The notes beneath the pieces were generated by a model. The model had not been told where the DNA came from. It ran no database searches and worked only from the letters and a program-made list of their open reading frames with translations. From an uncultured bacterium (lineage in GTDB: Bacteria; Pseudomonadota; Alphaproteobacteria; Sphingomonadales; Sphingomonadaceae), in NCBI GenBank assembly GCA_942636505.2, contig CALOGB020000182.1:56785-120784 (forward strand): a stretch of 64,000 nucleotides of DNA, written 5' to 3'. Positions 1 to 9,803 of this stretch are shown here, in pieces (within the stretch, counting starts at the first letter, position 1; each line of letters opens with the position of its first letter). The translations under genes were made by a program, and so were the position numbers.

Positions 1-88
1 CGCTGGAGGCTGAATGATCTGAAGAGAGGGGCTGGCGTAGCGGACCGCGCTGCCTACAGTCGCATCACTGAACGATAAGAGAGTGATG

Positions 89-2194
89 ATGCAAAGACGC
101 CTGCCGTTCCTGGCCTTGCTGGCCCTTTCGACGACCGCGCTGGCGCAGACGCCGGCCCCCGCTACCGATCCGAACGCGTATCTTGAGGACATCCACGGCA
201 CGCGTGCGCTCGATACGGTGAAGCGGTGGAACACACAGTCGCTCGCCGCGCTCGAAGCCAAGCCCGGCTATGCGCGCTACCGCCAGCGCGCGCTCGACCT
301 GTTGCAGGCAGACCGCCAGATCGCGACGCCCGACCAGATCCTCGGCGATCAGGTGCTGAACCTGTGGCAGGACAAGACCAACGTGCGCGGGCTGTGGCGG
401 GTCGCGTCGCTGGCGTCGTTCACCAGCGGCAAGCCGGTGTGGCGGACGCTGATCGACGTCGATGCACTGGGCAAGGCGGAGGGCAAGAGCTGGGTATGGA
501 AGGGCGCGACGTGCCGCTCGCCATCCTACGATCGCTGCATAGTCGCGCTGTCGAACGGCGGCGGCGATGCGGTCGAGGAACGCGAGTTCGACATCCCGAC
601 GGGCAAGTTCGTGACCGACGGCTTCGTCGTGCCGAGCTTCAAGACCGGGCTGAACTGGGCGGGGCCGGACGCGCTGTACGTGGCGACCGATTTCGGCGCC
701 GGCAGCCTCACCAAGTCGGGCTATCCGCGCACCGTGAAGCGGTGGCAGCGCGGCACGCCGCTTGCTTCGGCAACGACCGTGATGAGCGCGACGCCGGACG
801 ATGTCGGGATCGAGACCAGCGTCTTCACCGATGGCGACCGGCGCTATCCGCTGGTTTCGCGCAACGTCGATTTCTTCCATTCGAAGCGCAGTCATATCGC
901 CGAGGACGGCCGGCTGGTGCCGTCGCCGTTGCCCGATAACGCGGAGATCAACGCCGTCCTCGATGGCCGGTTGATCGCGACGCTGGCGTCTGACTGGAAG
1001 GGGATCCCGAGCGGGTCGGTCGTGGCGTACAGCGTCGCCGACGTGCTGGCAGGCCGCGCGCCGACGATCGAGCGCGTGCTGGTGCCGACCGCAACGCAGG
1101 CGGTGGAGCAGGTCGATTCGAGCAAGTCGGTGCTGTGGGTGAAGATGCTCGACGATGTCTCTGGCCGGCTCGTGTCGTTGACGCGCGGCGCGGACGGCGT
1201 CTGGACGCAAGGCGTATCGGCGTTGCCGACCGCATCGACGATCCACCTCGATGCGACCGCGGGCAAGGACGACGTCGCGTTCGCGGTGGTCGAAAGCTTC
1301 CTCAGCCCGCCCGCGCTCTATGCCGTCCGCCCAAATGCCAAGCCGGTCACGGTCGACACGCTGCCAGCTCGGTTCGATGCCTCCGCAATGCAGGTCGAAC
1401 AGCGGTTCGCGACGTCGAAGGACGGGACGAAGATCCCATATTTCCTGGTGCGCAAGAAGGGCACGACGGGCCCGGTGCCTGCGCTGGTCCACGCGTACGG
1501 CGGGTTCCGCAATGCGCAGACGCCGACCTACCTCGTCGATCAGCCCTATCGCTCGGGCCCGGCCGGGCTGTTCTGGGTCGAGGAGGGCAACGCGTTCGTG
1601 CTCGCCAACATCCGCGGCGGCGGCGAATACGGGCCGCGCTGGCACCAGATGCCGCTGCGCGAGAACCGGCAAAAGGCGTATGACGATCTCCACGCGGTCG
1701 GCGACGATCTTGTCCGGACGGGCGTCACTGCCAAGCGGAAGATCGCGGTCTCGGGGCGGTCGAACGGCGGCCTGCTGGTCGGCGTCGCGATGGAGCAGCG
1801 CCCCGACCTTTACGGCGCGATCGTGATGGGATCGCCGCTGCTCGACATGCAGCGCTATTCGCATCTGTCGGCGGGCGCGTCGTGGATCGGCGAATATGGC
1901 GACCCTGACAAGCCCGCGGACTGGGCGTTCATCTCGCAATATTCGCCGTATCAGAATTTGAAGCGCGGCGTGCAATACCCGACGCCGTTCATCTACACCT
2001 CGACCGAAGACGACCGCGTCCACCCCGGCCACGCACGCAAATTCGCCGCGCGGCTGGAAGGGTATGGCGACCCGTTCTTCTATTACGAGAACCCCGAAGG
2101 CGGCCACGCGGCGGGCGCCGACAAGATCGAGGACGCCAAGCGCGCCGCGCTCGTCACCGTCTATCTGAACGCGCAACTCGCGCCACAACGCTGA
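89..2194 (+). CDS. Secreted prolyl oligopeptidase family (S9) serine peptidase
   Basis: Likely cleaves short proline-containing peptides in the periplasm. The first ~20 residues form a Sec signal peptide ending ALA before QTPAPA. The N-terminal two thirds fit the S9 propeller. The C-terminal alpha/beta-hydrolase domain shows the nucleophile elbow GRSNGG (Ser near residue 557), the acid in STEDDR (near 640) and the catalytic His in EGGHAAG (near 671). About 700 residues is normal for the family. GTG ATG ATG at 83-91 offers three starts; the third was chosen because it sits about six bases after AGAGAG. A DUF885 gene follows after 13 bases, so the two peptidase-type genes are probably co-transcribed. 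Confidence 0.88.
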   Translation: MQRRLPFLALLALSTTALAQTPAPATDPNAYLEDIHGTRALDTVKRWNTQSLAALEAKPGYARYRQRALDLLQADRQIATPDQILGDQVLNLWQDKTNVRGLWRVASLASFTSGKPVWRTLIDVDALGKAEGKSWVWKGATCRSPSYDRCIVALSNGGGDAVEEREFDIPTGKFVTDGFVVPSFKTGLNWAGPDALYVATDFGAGSLTKSGYPRTVKRWQRGTPLASATTVMSATPDDVGIETSVFTDGDRRYPLVSRNVDFFHSKRSHIAEDGRLVPSPLPDNAEINAVLDGRLIATLASDWKGIPSGSVVAYSVADVLAGRAPTIERVLVPTATQAVEQVDSSKSVLWVKMLDDVSGRLVSLTRGADGVWTQGVSALPTASTIHLDATAGKDDVAFAVVESFLSPPALYAVRPNAKPVTVDTLPARFDASAMQVEQRFATSKDGTKIPYFLVRKKGTTGPVPALVHAYGGFRNAQTPTYLVDQPYRSGPAGLFWVEEGNAFVLANIRGGGEYGPRWHQMPLRENRQKAYDDLHAVGDDLVRTGVTAKRKIAVSGRSNGGLLVGVAMEQRPDLYGAIVMGSPLLDMQRYSHLSAGASWIGEYGDPDKPADWAFISQYSPYQNLKRGVQYPTPFIYTSTEDDRVHPGHARKFAARLEGYGDPFFYYENPEGGHAAGADKIEDAKRAALVTVYLNAQLAPQR

Positions 2195-2207
2195 TCTTCA
2201 GGAATCC

Positions 2208-3989
2208 ATGATGCGTAATTTCTGTCTGTTGCTCGGCGCCGCGATGCTCGCGCTGCCCGTCTCGTCGATCCCCGCGCCCGTGCTGGCCGCGCAAGCCGAG
2301 ACGAGCGCGTTCGCGTCGCTCTCGAAGCGCTATGTCGATGGCCTGGCGCGGCTCAACCCGTCCTCGGCGACCGCGCTCGGCGATCACCGGTTCGACACGC
2401 AGATTACCAACATGTCCGCCGCAGGACGCGCCAGGCGTGAGGCGTTCTCGAAGGCGATGCTCGCCGATCTCCAGCGGATCGACCGCAAAGCCCTCTCGCG
2501 CGAGGAGCAGGTCGATGCGGCGTTGCTCGACAATGCGCTGCGCTACGACATCTGGGATACCGAGACGCTCGGCGGGTGGGCGTGGGACCCGCAGGTCTAT
2601 AACGACATCGCCGGCAGCTCGCTCTACTCGCTCGCCGCACGCGATTTCGCGCCCTGGCCGCAGCGCCTGAACGCGGCGACCGCGCGGATGGAGGCACTCC
2701 CCGCCTTGCTAGCACAGGCACGCGCCAACATCGTGGTGGCGCGCGTGCCGTCGATCTACGCGACGACCGTGGCCAAGCAGAACAGCGGCATCGTCGACAT
2801 CGCCGAGAGCATGCTCGCGCCGCACAAGAGCGAATTGTCCGCAGCGGACGCCAAGCAGTTCGACGCCGCGCTCGTGACACTGAAGGCGGCGGTCGCCGAG
2901 CATCAGGTTTGGCTCGACAAGACCCTCGTCCCCGGTGCGAAGGGCGACTTCCGCCTCGGCGCGGCGCTCTACGACAAGAAGCTCGGCTTCGCGCTGCAAT
3001 CCGACCTCACCCGGACCGAGATCAAGCGCCGCGCGCAAGCCGCGATCGTCGACACGCGCGCGCAGATGTACGCGATCGCGCGCCAGATCTTCGGCACCAA
3101 GAAGGGCGCGCTGCTGCTTCCCGACAAGCCGTCAGACGCGCAGCAACAGGCCGCGATCCAGCTCGCGCTCGAACTCACCTACGCCAAGCGCCCCGCCCGC
3201 GACGGCATGATCGACGCCTCGACCAAGGCTTTGGCACAGGCGACTGCCTTCGTCCGCGACAAGGGGTTGGTCGGGATGCCCGACGGCCCGGTGAAGATCA
3301 TCACGATGCCCAAGTTCCAGCAGGGCGTCGCGGTTGCCTACTGCGATTCCCCCGGTCCGCTGGAGAAGAACCTCGGCACGTTCTTCGCCGTCTCGCCCAT
3401 CCCCGACGACTGGACCGAGGCGCAGGCGACCTCGTTCCTCAGTGAATATAACGACTACATGATCCACGACCTCGCGGTGCACGAGGCGATGCCGGGGCAT
3501 TACCTCCAGCTCGCGCACGCCAATGCTACGCAGTCGACGCTGCGCGCGGTGCTCGGCTCGGGGCCGTTCGTCGAGGGCTGGGCGGTCTATGCCGAGGGCA
3601 TGATGGCGGACGAGGGCTATCTGAACGGCGATCCGCTGTTCAAGCTTACCGTGCTGAAGATGCGGCTGCGCTCGATCTCGAACTCGCTGCTCGACATCGG
3701 CATCCACACCGAGGGCATGACTCGCGAGCAGGCGATGCAGCTGATGACGCACACCGCGTTCCAGCAGGAGCGCGAGGCGGCGGGCAAATGGGTCCGCGCC
3801 TCGCTTGGTTCGACGCAGCTGCTGAGCTATTTCACCGGCTATTCCGAGCACATGGCGTTGCGCGACGAGGCGAAGAAGCGGCAGGGCGCGGCGTTCGATC
3901 TCAAGCGCTACAACGACGCGCTCCTCGCGCATGGTTCGCCGCCGGTGCGCTACGTCCGCGAACTGCTGTTCGACCTGCCGATCGGATGA
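2208..3989 (+). CDS. DUF885 family secreted protein (putative metallopeptidase-like)
   Basis: A 593-residue exported protein; the signal peptide runs to about residue 28 (PVLAAQA). The family hallmark HEAMPGHY lies near residue 424, followed by EGWAVYAEGM, which supplies a further conserved Glu; in DUF885 proteins these resemble the zinc ligands of HExxH peptidases. Length is typical for the family. It lies 13 bases after the S9 peptidase gene and probably shares its transcript, which suggests a joint role in peptide breakdown in the periplasm. The biochemical activity of DUF885 is poorly defined, so only the family assignment is firm. Confidence 0.85.
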   Translation: MMRNFCLLLGAAMLALPVSSIPAPVLAAQAETSAFASLSKRYVDGLARLNPSSATALGDHRFDTQITNMSAAGRARREAFSKAMLADLQRIDRKALSREEQVDAALLDNALRYDIWDTETLGGWAWDPQVYNDIAGSSLYSLAARDFAPWPQRLNAATARMEALPALLAQARANIVVARVPSIYATTVAKQNSGIVDIAESMLAPHKSELSAADAKQFDAALVTLKAAVAEHQVWLDKTLVPGAKGDFRLGAALYDKKLGFALQSDLTRTEIKRRAQAAIVDTRAQMYAIARQIFGTKKGALLLPDKPSDAQQQAAIQLALELTYAKRPARDGMIDASTKALAQATAFVRDKGLVGMPDGPVKIITMPKFQQGVAVAYCDSPGPLEKNLGTFFAVSPIPDDWTEAQATSFLSEYNDYMIHDLAVHEAMPGHYLQLAHANATQSTLRAVLGSGPFVEGWAVYAEGMMADEGYLNGDPLFKLTVLKMRLRSISNSLLDIGIHTEGMTREQAMQLMTHTAFQQEREAAGKWVRASLGSTQLLSYFTGYSEHMALRDEAKKRQGAAFDLKRYNDALLAHGSPPVRYVRELLFDLPIG

Positions 3990-4004
3990 CGGCAGGAGGG
4001 TGCG

Positions 4005-4120
4005 GGTAACGCATATCCCGCGGTCGATCCGTTCATCGGCACGGGCGGCGAGGGGCATGTCTTGCCCGGTGCAGTACGCCGTTCGGACTCGCCGTGACCC
4101 TATTCGACGATGCCGTATGA
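4005..4120 (+). pseudogene. Remnant of a GH92 alpha-mannosidase N-terminus, frameshifted
   Basis: Reading from 4005 gives GNAYPAVDPFIGTGGEGHVLPGA before a stop at 4095-4097. A shift into another frame at 4076 continues with TPFGLAVTLFDDAV and stops at 4118. Joined, they resemble the N-terminal signature of GH92 alpha-mannosidases (VDPFIGTGG...GHTFPGA..PFG). Nothing else of the expected ~750 residues remains before mreB. I infer a deleted gene whose scrap has since gained a frameshift. The match is short and was recognised by eye. Confidence 0.55.
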
Positions 4121-4225
4121 GAATGCCGTCGTGATCGTCGTTGGGTTCGCCCGTCCGGGCGCAGAGCGATTGACGCGGATCGCACTACGCCGACAGCATA
4201 TCGTTTCATACAGTGGCCACGGTAA

Positions 4226-5299
<1,074 letters not shown>

Positions 5300-5416
5300 T
5301 TTACCGGAACACCGGCGCTCTGCGGTTTCGGCAACGTCGGCATGCACTGCACGTCGTGAAGGTCTCGAACCCGACATCGGTATTCAAGCGCTTGGCTCGA
5401 TGACAGGGCAAAGAGT

Positions 5417-5492
5417 TGGTGGGCCCGGCAGGAATCGAACCCGCAACCTAGCCGTTATGAGCGGCCAGCTCTAACCGTTGAGCTACAGGCCC
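5417..5492 (-). tRNA. tRNA-Ile2 (anticodon CAT, lysidine-type)
   Basis: The minus strand folds as a complete 76-base tRNA with encoded CCA. The acceptor stem GGGCCTG pairs with CGGGCCC, the anticodon stem GCCG/CGGC holds loop CTCATAA with CAT at 5457-5459, and the T-arm is GCGGG TTCGATT CCTGC. The G-rich acceptor and lack of initiator features fit the tRNA-Ile2 whose C34 is modified to lysidine by TilS to read AUA, rather than elongator or initiator Met. Confidence 0.85.
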
Positions 5493-5551
5493 CACCGGCG
5501 CCTGCGTTAGCGCAAGCGATCCGCCCGCAAAAGGGCGCACAAGCAAAACGG

Positions 5552-5587
5552 CAAAGAAAAAGGGCGCTCCCGAAGGAACGCCCTTTC
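5552..5587 (-). terminator. Rho-independent terminator of the lipoprotein gene
   Basis: On the minus strand AAAGGGCG and CGCCCTTT form an eight-base stem (5559-5566 with 5579-5586) around a 12-base loop, followed by TTTTTCTTT. It lies about 40 bases after the stop at 5629. Confidence 0.85.
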
Positions 5588-5628
5588 CGACACTAATACT
5601 CTATCGAGCGCGAACGCCCGCCAGGGTC

Positions 5629-5895
5629 TTAGTTCATGTTGTCGGTCTTCTCGTCGGCAGCGTCACGGACGTTGTCGGCAGCTGCGTTCATGTTGTCAGC
5701 AGCGTTCTCGAGCACGTCGGTAGCGACTGCGTTCGAGGTGTTGTCCGCCATGGCGTCCATGTTGTCAGCCTGCATTTCCATGTTGTCAGCCAGCATGTCC
5801 GCGTTGTTCTCAACTGCGGCGGCTTCTGGCGACTTGCTGCAGGCTGCGACGGACATCAGGCCGGCGGCAGCAGCGATCAGAACGATCTTCTTCAT
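5629..5895 (-). CDS. Small repeat-built lipoprotein
   Basis: An 88-residue lipoprotein precursor: MKKIVLIAAAAGL then lipobox VAAC, so the mature protein starts at Cys18 and is lipid anchored. The mature part is almost only repeats of ADNM/ADN(M,T) units, about seven copies, predicted as an acidic Met/Asn-rich helix. ATG 5895 was chosen because the signal peptide starts there. The same architecture recurs at 25079-25450, so the two look like distant paralogues. No enzymatic motif is present; a spacer or envelope-stress role is only a guess. Confidence 0.8.
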   Translation of the reverse strand: MKKIVLIAAAAGLMSVAACSKSPEAAAVENNADMLADNMEMQADNMDAMADNTSNAVATDVLENAADNMNAAADNVRDAADEKTDNMN

Positions 5896-6049
5896 TCGAA
5901 TGCTCCCAAGCATAGTTTCACTCGCGGCCGACCCGATTGCCGTCGCGAAGTCACGTCAAATAGCGGCCCCCGGCGGGCGGTCAATCCGCTAAATTCATCT
6001 GTCCGCAAGGTTTGCGGCAGAACGATGACAGATTGGTTCATGCAATTCG

Positions 6050-7453
6050 TCACTTCTGGGGCACAATTGACCCGATTTCCTCGGGCGCATTGGCCACTGT
6101 CGCGATCACCGTGGTCCAGGCCGCGACGTTCTGGCGCAGCTGGTCGGGGTCGATCAGATCCAGCGTGTCCTCGGGCGTATGGTGGTAGTCGAAGTAGCGC
6201 AGACCCGACTGGTTGAGATCGATTCCGGCGACCCCCGTGGCGATCACCGGGCCGACATCGGTGCCGCCATGGGGGGCGTCGGCCCCGCGGATGACCCCGA
6301 GCGGCGCGAGCGCGACGGCAAGGCGGTCCTCGATAGGCTTGGCGGCTGCGGGCAGGCTGCTCTCGAACCGCCAGACGCGATCGGCACCGAAATCCGATTC
6401 GGCGGCGGTCGCATGGCGTTCGCCGGCGTGCGCCTTGGCGTAGGCGGCTCCGCCGAAGCCGCCGCTCTCCTCGTCGCCGAACCAGACGACGCGGATGGTG
6501 CGACGCGGGCGCTGGCCGCCGTCCATGACGAGCTTGGCGGCCGCCGCGGTGATCGCGATGCCAGCGCCGTCATCGATCGCGCCGGTGCCGAGATCCCAGC
6601 TGTCGAGATGGCCACCGACCAGAACGATCCCGGCCTTGGGATCGGTGCCGGGGACTTCGGCGACGACGTTGCCCGATTCGCGCATGCCGACCTGTTTGTC
6701 TTCCAGCACCAGCTTCAGCGTCACCGGCTTGCCGAGCTTCACCAGCCGCTCAACATGCTCGGCGTCCGCGACCGACAGCGCGGCGGCGGGAATCGGCGTC
6801 ACGCCCGCTTCGAAATTGGTGTTGCCCGCGTGCGGCCCGCGGCCGTGATCGGTGCCGATCGACCGGATCACGATCGCCGCCGCACCCTTCTTGGCGGCGA
6901 CGTTCGGTCCGACGAAGCGCGCGGTGCCCTGCGATCCATAGCTCGACCCGTCCTGCGTCGGCTGCATCGCGTTCGACACGAAGGCAATCTTGCCCTTCAG
7001 GCTGCCGTCGGCGGCGAGCGCCAGGTCATTGTACGTCGGGAAATACACGATCGGCAGGGTCAGCCCGCCCGACGGCGTCGCGCCCGAATTGCCGAGGCCG
7101 ACCAGATGCAGTTTCTGCGCATAGGGTGCGACCAGCTCGCCACTCTCCGTGCCGCGCGACCAGACCGGCAGCTGGTATGGCTCGATCCGCACGTTCTTGA
7201 ACCCGAGCGCCTTGAGCTTGGCGACCGACCACGCGCGCGCTCGCGGTGCCGCCTCGGTGCCGGTCATCCGCGGGCCGACCTCGGTCGTGATCCCCTCGAC
7301 GATCTTGTACGCCGTATCGTCGGTCAGCGCCTTGTCGCGCAGCGCCGCGACCTTCGCGTCGACCGCGGTCGCGGGCGCAGCGGTGCGCTGCGCGGCAAGA
7401 GGAACGGCGGTGATTGCGGCACAGGCCGCCAGAAATGGTGCGATACGCGTCAT
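6050..7453 (-). CDS. Secreted M28 family zinc aminopeptidase/carboxypeptidase Q-like
   Basis: Exported di-zinc peptidase of 467 residues. The signal peptide is MTRIAPFLAACAAITAVPLAAQ. A PA-domain-like segment lies near residues 110-230, then the M28 metal site: GGHLDSWD (near 281), IDDGAG with the bridging Asp, GDEESGGFGG carrying the catalytic Glu pair, and HHTPEDTLD near the C-terminus with the last His ligand. ATG 7453 follows AAGGGG. It is divergent from ettA across 123 bases. The substrate is probably dipeptides or N-terminal residues, by family analogy. Confidence 0.88.
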   Translation of the reverse strand: MTRIAPFLAACAAITAVPLAAQRTAAPATAVDAKVAALRDKALTDDTAYKIVEGITTEVGPRMTGTEAAPRARAWSVAKLKALGFKNVRIEPYQLPVWSRGTESGELVAPYAQKLHLVGLGNSGATPSGGLTLPIVYFPTYNDLALAADGSLKGKIAFVSNAMQPTQDGSSYGSQGTARFVGPNVAAKKGAAAIVIRSIGTDHGRGPHAGNTNFEAGVTPIPAAALSVADAEHVERLVKLGKPVTLKLVLEDKQVGMRESGNVVAEVPGTDPKAGIVLVGGHLDSWDLGTGAIDDGAGIAITAAAAKLVMDGGQRPRRTIRVVWFGDEESGGFGGAAYAKAHAGERHATAAESDFGADRVWRFESSLPAAAKPIEDRLAVALAPLGVIRGADAPHGGTDVGPVIATGVAGIDLNQSGLRYFDYHHTPEDTLDLIDPDQLRQNVAAWTTVIATVANAPEEIGSIVPQK

Positions 7454-7576
7454 CAGCAATTCCCCTTGGTGTCGGCCTCCTTCGTTAGGTCCCAGCTCGC
7501 GCGTTGCCAACCTTCGCGGCTGCCCTTACATGCGCAGATCAATCCCTCCCTCACGAACACCCGAACGGAGACCCCC

Positions 7577-9256
7577 GTGGCCGGCCAATACGCCTATGTC
7601 ATGAAGGACATGACGAAGACCTTCCCCGGCGCGCCCAAGCCGGTGCTGTCGAACATCAATCTGCAATTCTATCATGGCGCCAAGATCGGCATCGTAGGCC
7701 CCAACGGCGCGGGCAAGTCGACGCTGATCAAGATCATGGCCGGCATCGACAAGGACTATACCGGCGAGGCCTGGCCGGGCGAGAACGTCACGGTCGGCTA
7801 TCTGGAGCAGGAGCCGCAGCTCGACGCCACCAAGACCGTGCTGGAGAACGTCAAGGACGGCGCGCGCGGTGTCGCGGACATGGTCGATCGCTTCAACGCA
7901 ATCTCCGCCGAGATGGGCGATCCCCAGGACGACACCGACTTCGACGCGCTGCTGGAGGAGATGGGGACGCTTCAGGAGCAGATCGACGCGATCGACGGCT
8001 GGACGCTCGACAACCAGCTCGAGGTCGCGATGGAGGCGCTGCGTTGCCCGCCGGGCGACTGGCCGGTCGACAAGCTGTCGGGTGGTGAGAAGCGCCGCGT
8101 CGCGCTGACCCGCCTGCTGATTCAGAAGCCGGGTATCCTTCTGCTTGACGAGCCCACCAACCATCTCGATGCGGAGAGCGTCCAGTGGTTGGAGAATCAT
8201 CTGAAGGATTATGCGGGCGCGGTGCTGATGATCACCCATGACCGCTATTTCCTCGACAACGTCGTCGGCTGGGTTCTCGAACTCGATCGTGGCAAGTATT
8301 TCCCGTACGAGGGCAATTACTCGACCTATCTCGAGAAGAAGGCCAAGCGCCTTGAGCAGGAGGATCGCGAGGAATCCGGTCGTCAGACCGCGATCAAGAA
8401 CGAGCTCGAATGGATTCGTCAGGGTGCCAAGGCGCGCCAGACCAAGTCCAAGGCGCGTATCGCCAACTTCGAACGCCTCGTCTCCGCACAGGAGAACCGC
8501 TCGCCGGGCAAGGCGCAGATCGTCATCCAGGTGCCCGAGCGTCTCGGCGGCAAGGTCATCGAGCTCGAGAACGTCTCTAAGGCTTACGGCGACAAGCTGC
8601 TGTTCGAGAACCTCTCGTTCACGCTGCCTGCGGGCGGTATCGTTGGCGTCATCGGTCCCAACGGCGCCGGCAAGTCGACGCTGTTCAAGCTGATCACTGG
8701 GCAGGAGACGCCGGATAGCGGCACGATCGACAAGGGTTCGACCGTGCGGCTCGGCTATGTCGACCAGAGCCGCGACCATCTCGACGACAAGAAGAACGTC
8801 TGGGAGGAGATTTCCGACGGCCTCGACTCGATGAAGGTCAACGGGTTCGACCAGTCGACGCGCGCCTATGTCGGGGCGTTCAACTTCAAGGGCCAGGACC
8901 AGCAGAAGAACGTCGGCAAGCTGTCGGGCGGCGAGCGCAACCGCGTCAACATCGCCAAGATGTTGAAGCGCGGCGGCAACGTGCTGCTGCTCGACGAACC
9001 GACCAACGATCTCGATGTCGAGACCTTGGGCGCGCTCGAGGAAGCGATCGAGAATTTCGCAGGGTGCGCGGTGGTGATCAGCCACGATCGCTTCTTCCTG
9101 GATCGTCTCGCCACGCACATCCTGGCGTTCGAGGGCAACAGCCATGTCGAATGGTTCGAGGGCAATTTCGAATCCTACGAAGAGGACAAGCGCCGCCGTC
9201 TGGGCGATGCGGCGGATCGTCCTACCGCGCTGTCCTATAAGAAGCTGACGCGCTGA
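7577..9256 (+). CDS. ettA: Energy-dependent translational throttle protein EttA (ABC-F)
   Basis: ABC-F ATPase that binds the ribosomal E site and gates the first elongation step according to ATP/ADP. It has two ABC cassettes and no membrane domain: Walker A GPNGAGKST near residues 41 and 360, signatures LSGGEKRRV (~167) and LSGGERNRV (~448), Walker B LLLDEPTNHLD and LLLDEPTNDLD. An Arg/Lys-rich linker lies between, with the arm insertion near 90-140. The 559 residues match EttA (about 555). The GTG start at 7577 lies seven bases after GGAG; the much longer open frame upstream is antisense to the M28 gene and is not coding. Confidence 0.95.
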   Translation: MAGQYAYVMKDMTKTFPGAPKPVLSNINLQFYHGAKIGIVGPNGAGKSTLIKIMAGIDKDYTGEAWPGENVTVGYLEQEPQLDATKTVLENVKDGARGVADMVDRFNAISAEMGDPQDDTDFDALLEEMGTLQEQIDAIDGWTLDNQLEVAMEALRCPPGDWPVDKLSGGEKRRVALTRLLIQKPGILLLDEPTNHLDAESVQWLENHLKDYAGAVLMITHDRYFLDNVVGWVLELDRGKYFPYEGNYSTYLEKKAKRLEQEDREESGRQTAIKNELEWIRQGAKARQTKSKARIANFERLVSAQENRSPGKAQIVIQVPERLGGKVIELENVSKAYGDKLLFENLSFTLPAGGIVGVIGPNGAGKSTLFKLITGQETPDSGTIDKGSTVRLGYVDQSRDHLDDKKNVWEEISDGLDSMKVNGFDQSTRAYVGAFNFKGQDQQKNVGKLSGGERNRVNIAKMLKRGGNVLLLDEPTNDLDVETLGALEEAIENFAGCAVVISHDRFFLDRLATHILAFEGNSHVEWFEGNFESYEEDKRRRLGDAADRPTALSYKKLTR

Positions 9257-9260
9257 CCCG

Positions 9261-9803
9261 ATGTTGCGGGGGCTCGACGAGGAACTGGTCGCTCACAAAT
9301 ACGCGCATGTCGAGCGCGAGCGCCGGTTTCTCGTCGATCCTGCGCGTCGGCCCGATCTGGCCGACGCGCCGTATATCCTGATCGAGGACCGGTACATTGA
9401 GGGCACGCGGCTGAGGCTGCGCGCCATGACCGATAGCGTGTCGGGGCGTGTGGTCCTGAAGATCGGCAAGAAATACGACGTTGCCGACGTGCTGAGCAGG
9501 CCGACGGTCACGACGTATCTCGATCGGGACGAATATGACCTGCTAGCGAAACTGCCGACACGACCTTTGAGAAAACGCCGGTATCCGGTGGATGCAGACT
9601 TCGGCATCGACCTGTTCGAAGGAGCGCTCGCAGGGCTCGAACTCGCCGAGACCGAGCAGGACGACGCGGCCGCTCTGACGTCGATCGTCAGCCCCGAATG
9701 GGCAATCGCGGAAGTCACGCATGATCCGCGATTTCAGGGTGGGCGATCGAGCCTGTTGGATGCGGCAGGCGTGACGAGACTTATTGCCAGTAACATCGAG
9801 TGA
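9261..9803 (+). CDS. CYTH domain protein (triphosphate tunnel enzyme family)
   Basis: A 180-residue protein with the family signature ExExR as VERERRFLV at residues 17-25, then alternating basic and acidic strands (RLRLRAM, RVVLKIGKKY, RKRRYPVD, FEGALAGLELAE) typical of the beta-tunnel that binds triphosphates with divalent metal. Family members hydrolyse inorganic triphosphate or thiamine triphosphate or make cAMP; the substrate here cannot be told. It starts four bases after ettA and its stop overlaps the kinase gene start, so the three genes are likely one transcript. Confidence 0.85.
   Translation: MLRGLDEELVAHKYAHVERERRFLVDPARRPDLADAPYILIEDRYIEGTRLRLRAMTDSVSGRVVLKIGKKYDVADVLSRPTVTTYLDRDEYDLLAKLPTRPLRKRRYPVDADFGIDLFEGALAGLELAETEQDDAAALTSIVSPEWAIAEVTHDPRFQGGRSSLLDAAGVTRLIASNIE

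Noticed and set aside
65..2188. Long minus-strand open frame of about 700 codons opposite the S9 peptidase gene
   Set aside because: Arg/His/Asp-rich shadow frame typical of high-GC coding DNA; no motif, no ribosome site, and the plus strand is an intact peptidase.
6179..7576. A 466-codon N-terminal extension of the ettA frame
   Set aside because: It is antisense to the intact M28 peptidase gene; EttA proteins begin at the GTG at 7577, which has a good ribosome site and gives the normal length.
7526..9145. Minus-strand open frame opposite ettA, about 540 codons
   Set aside because: Composition (Arg/Asp/Val/His) of a mirror frame and no recognisable domain.
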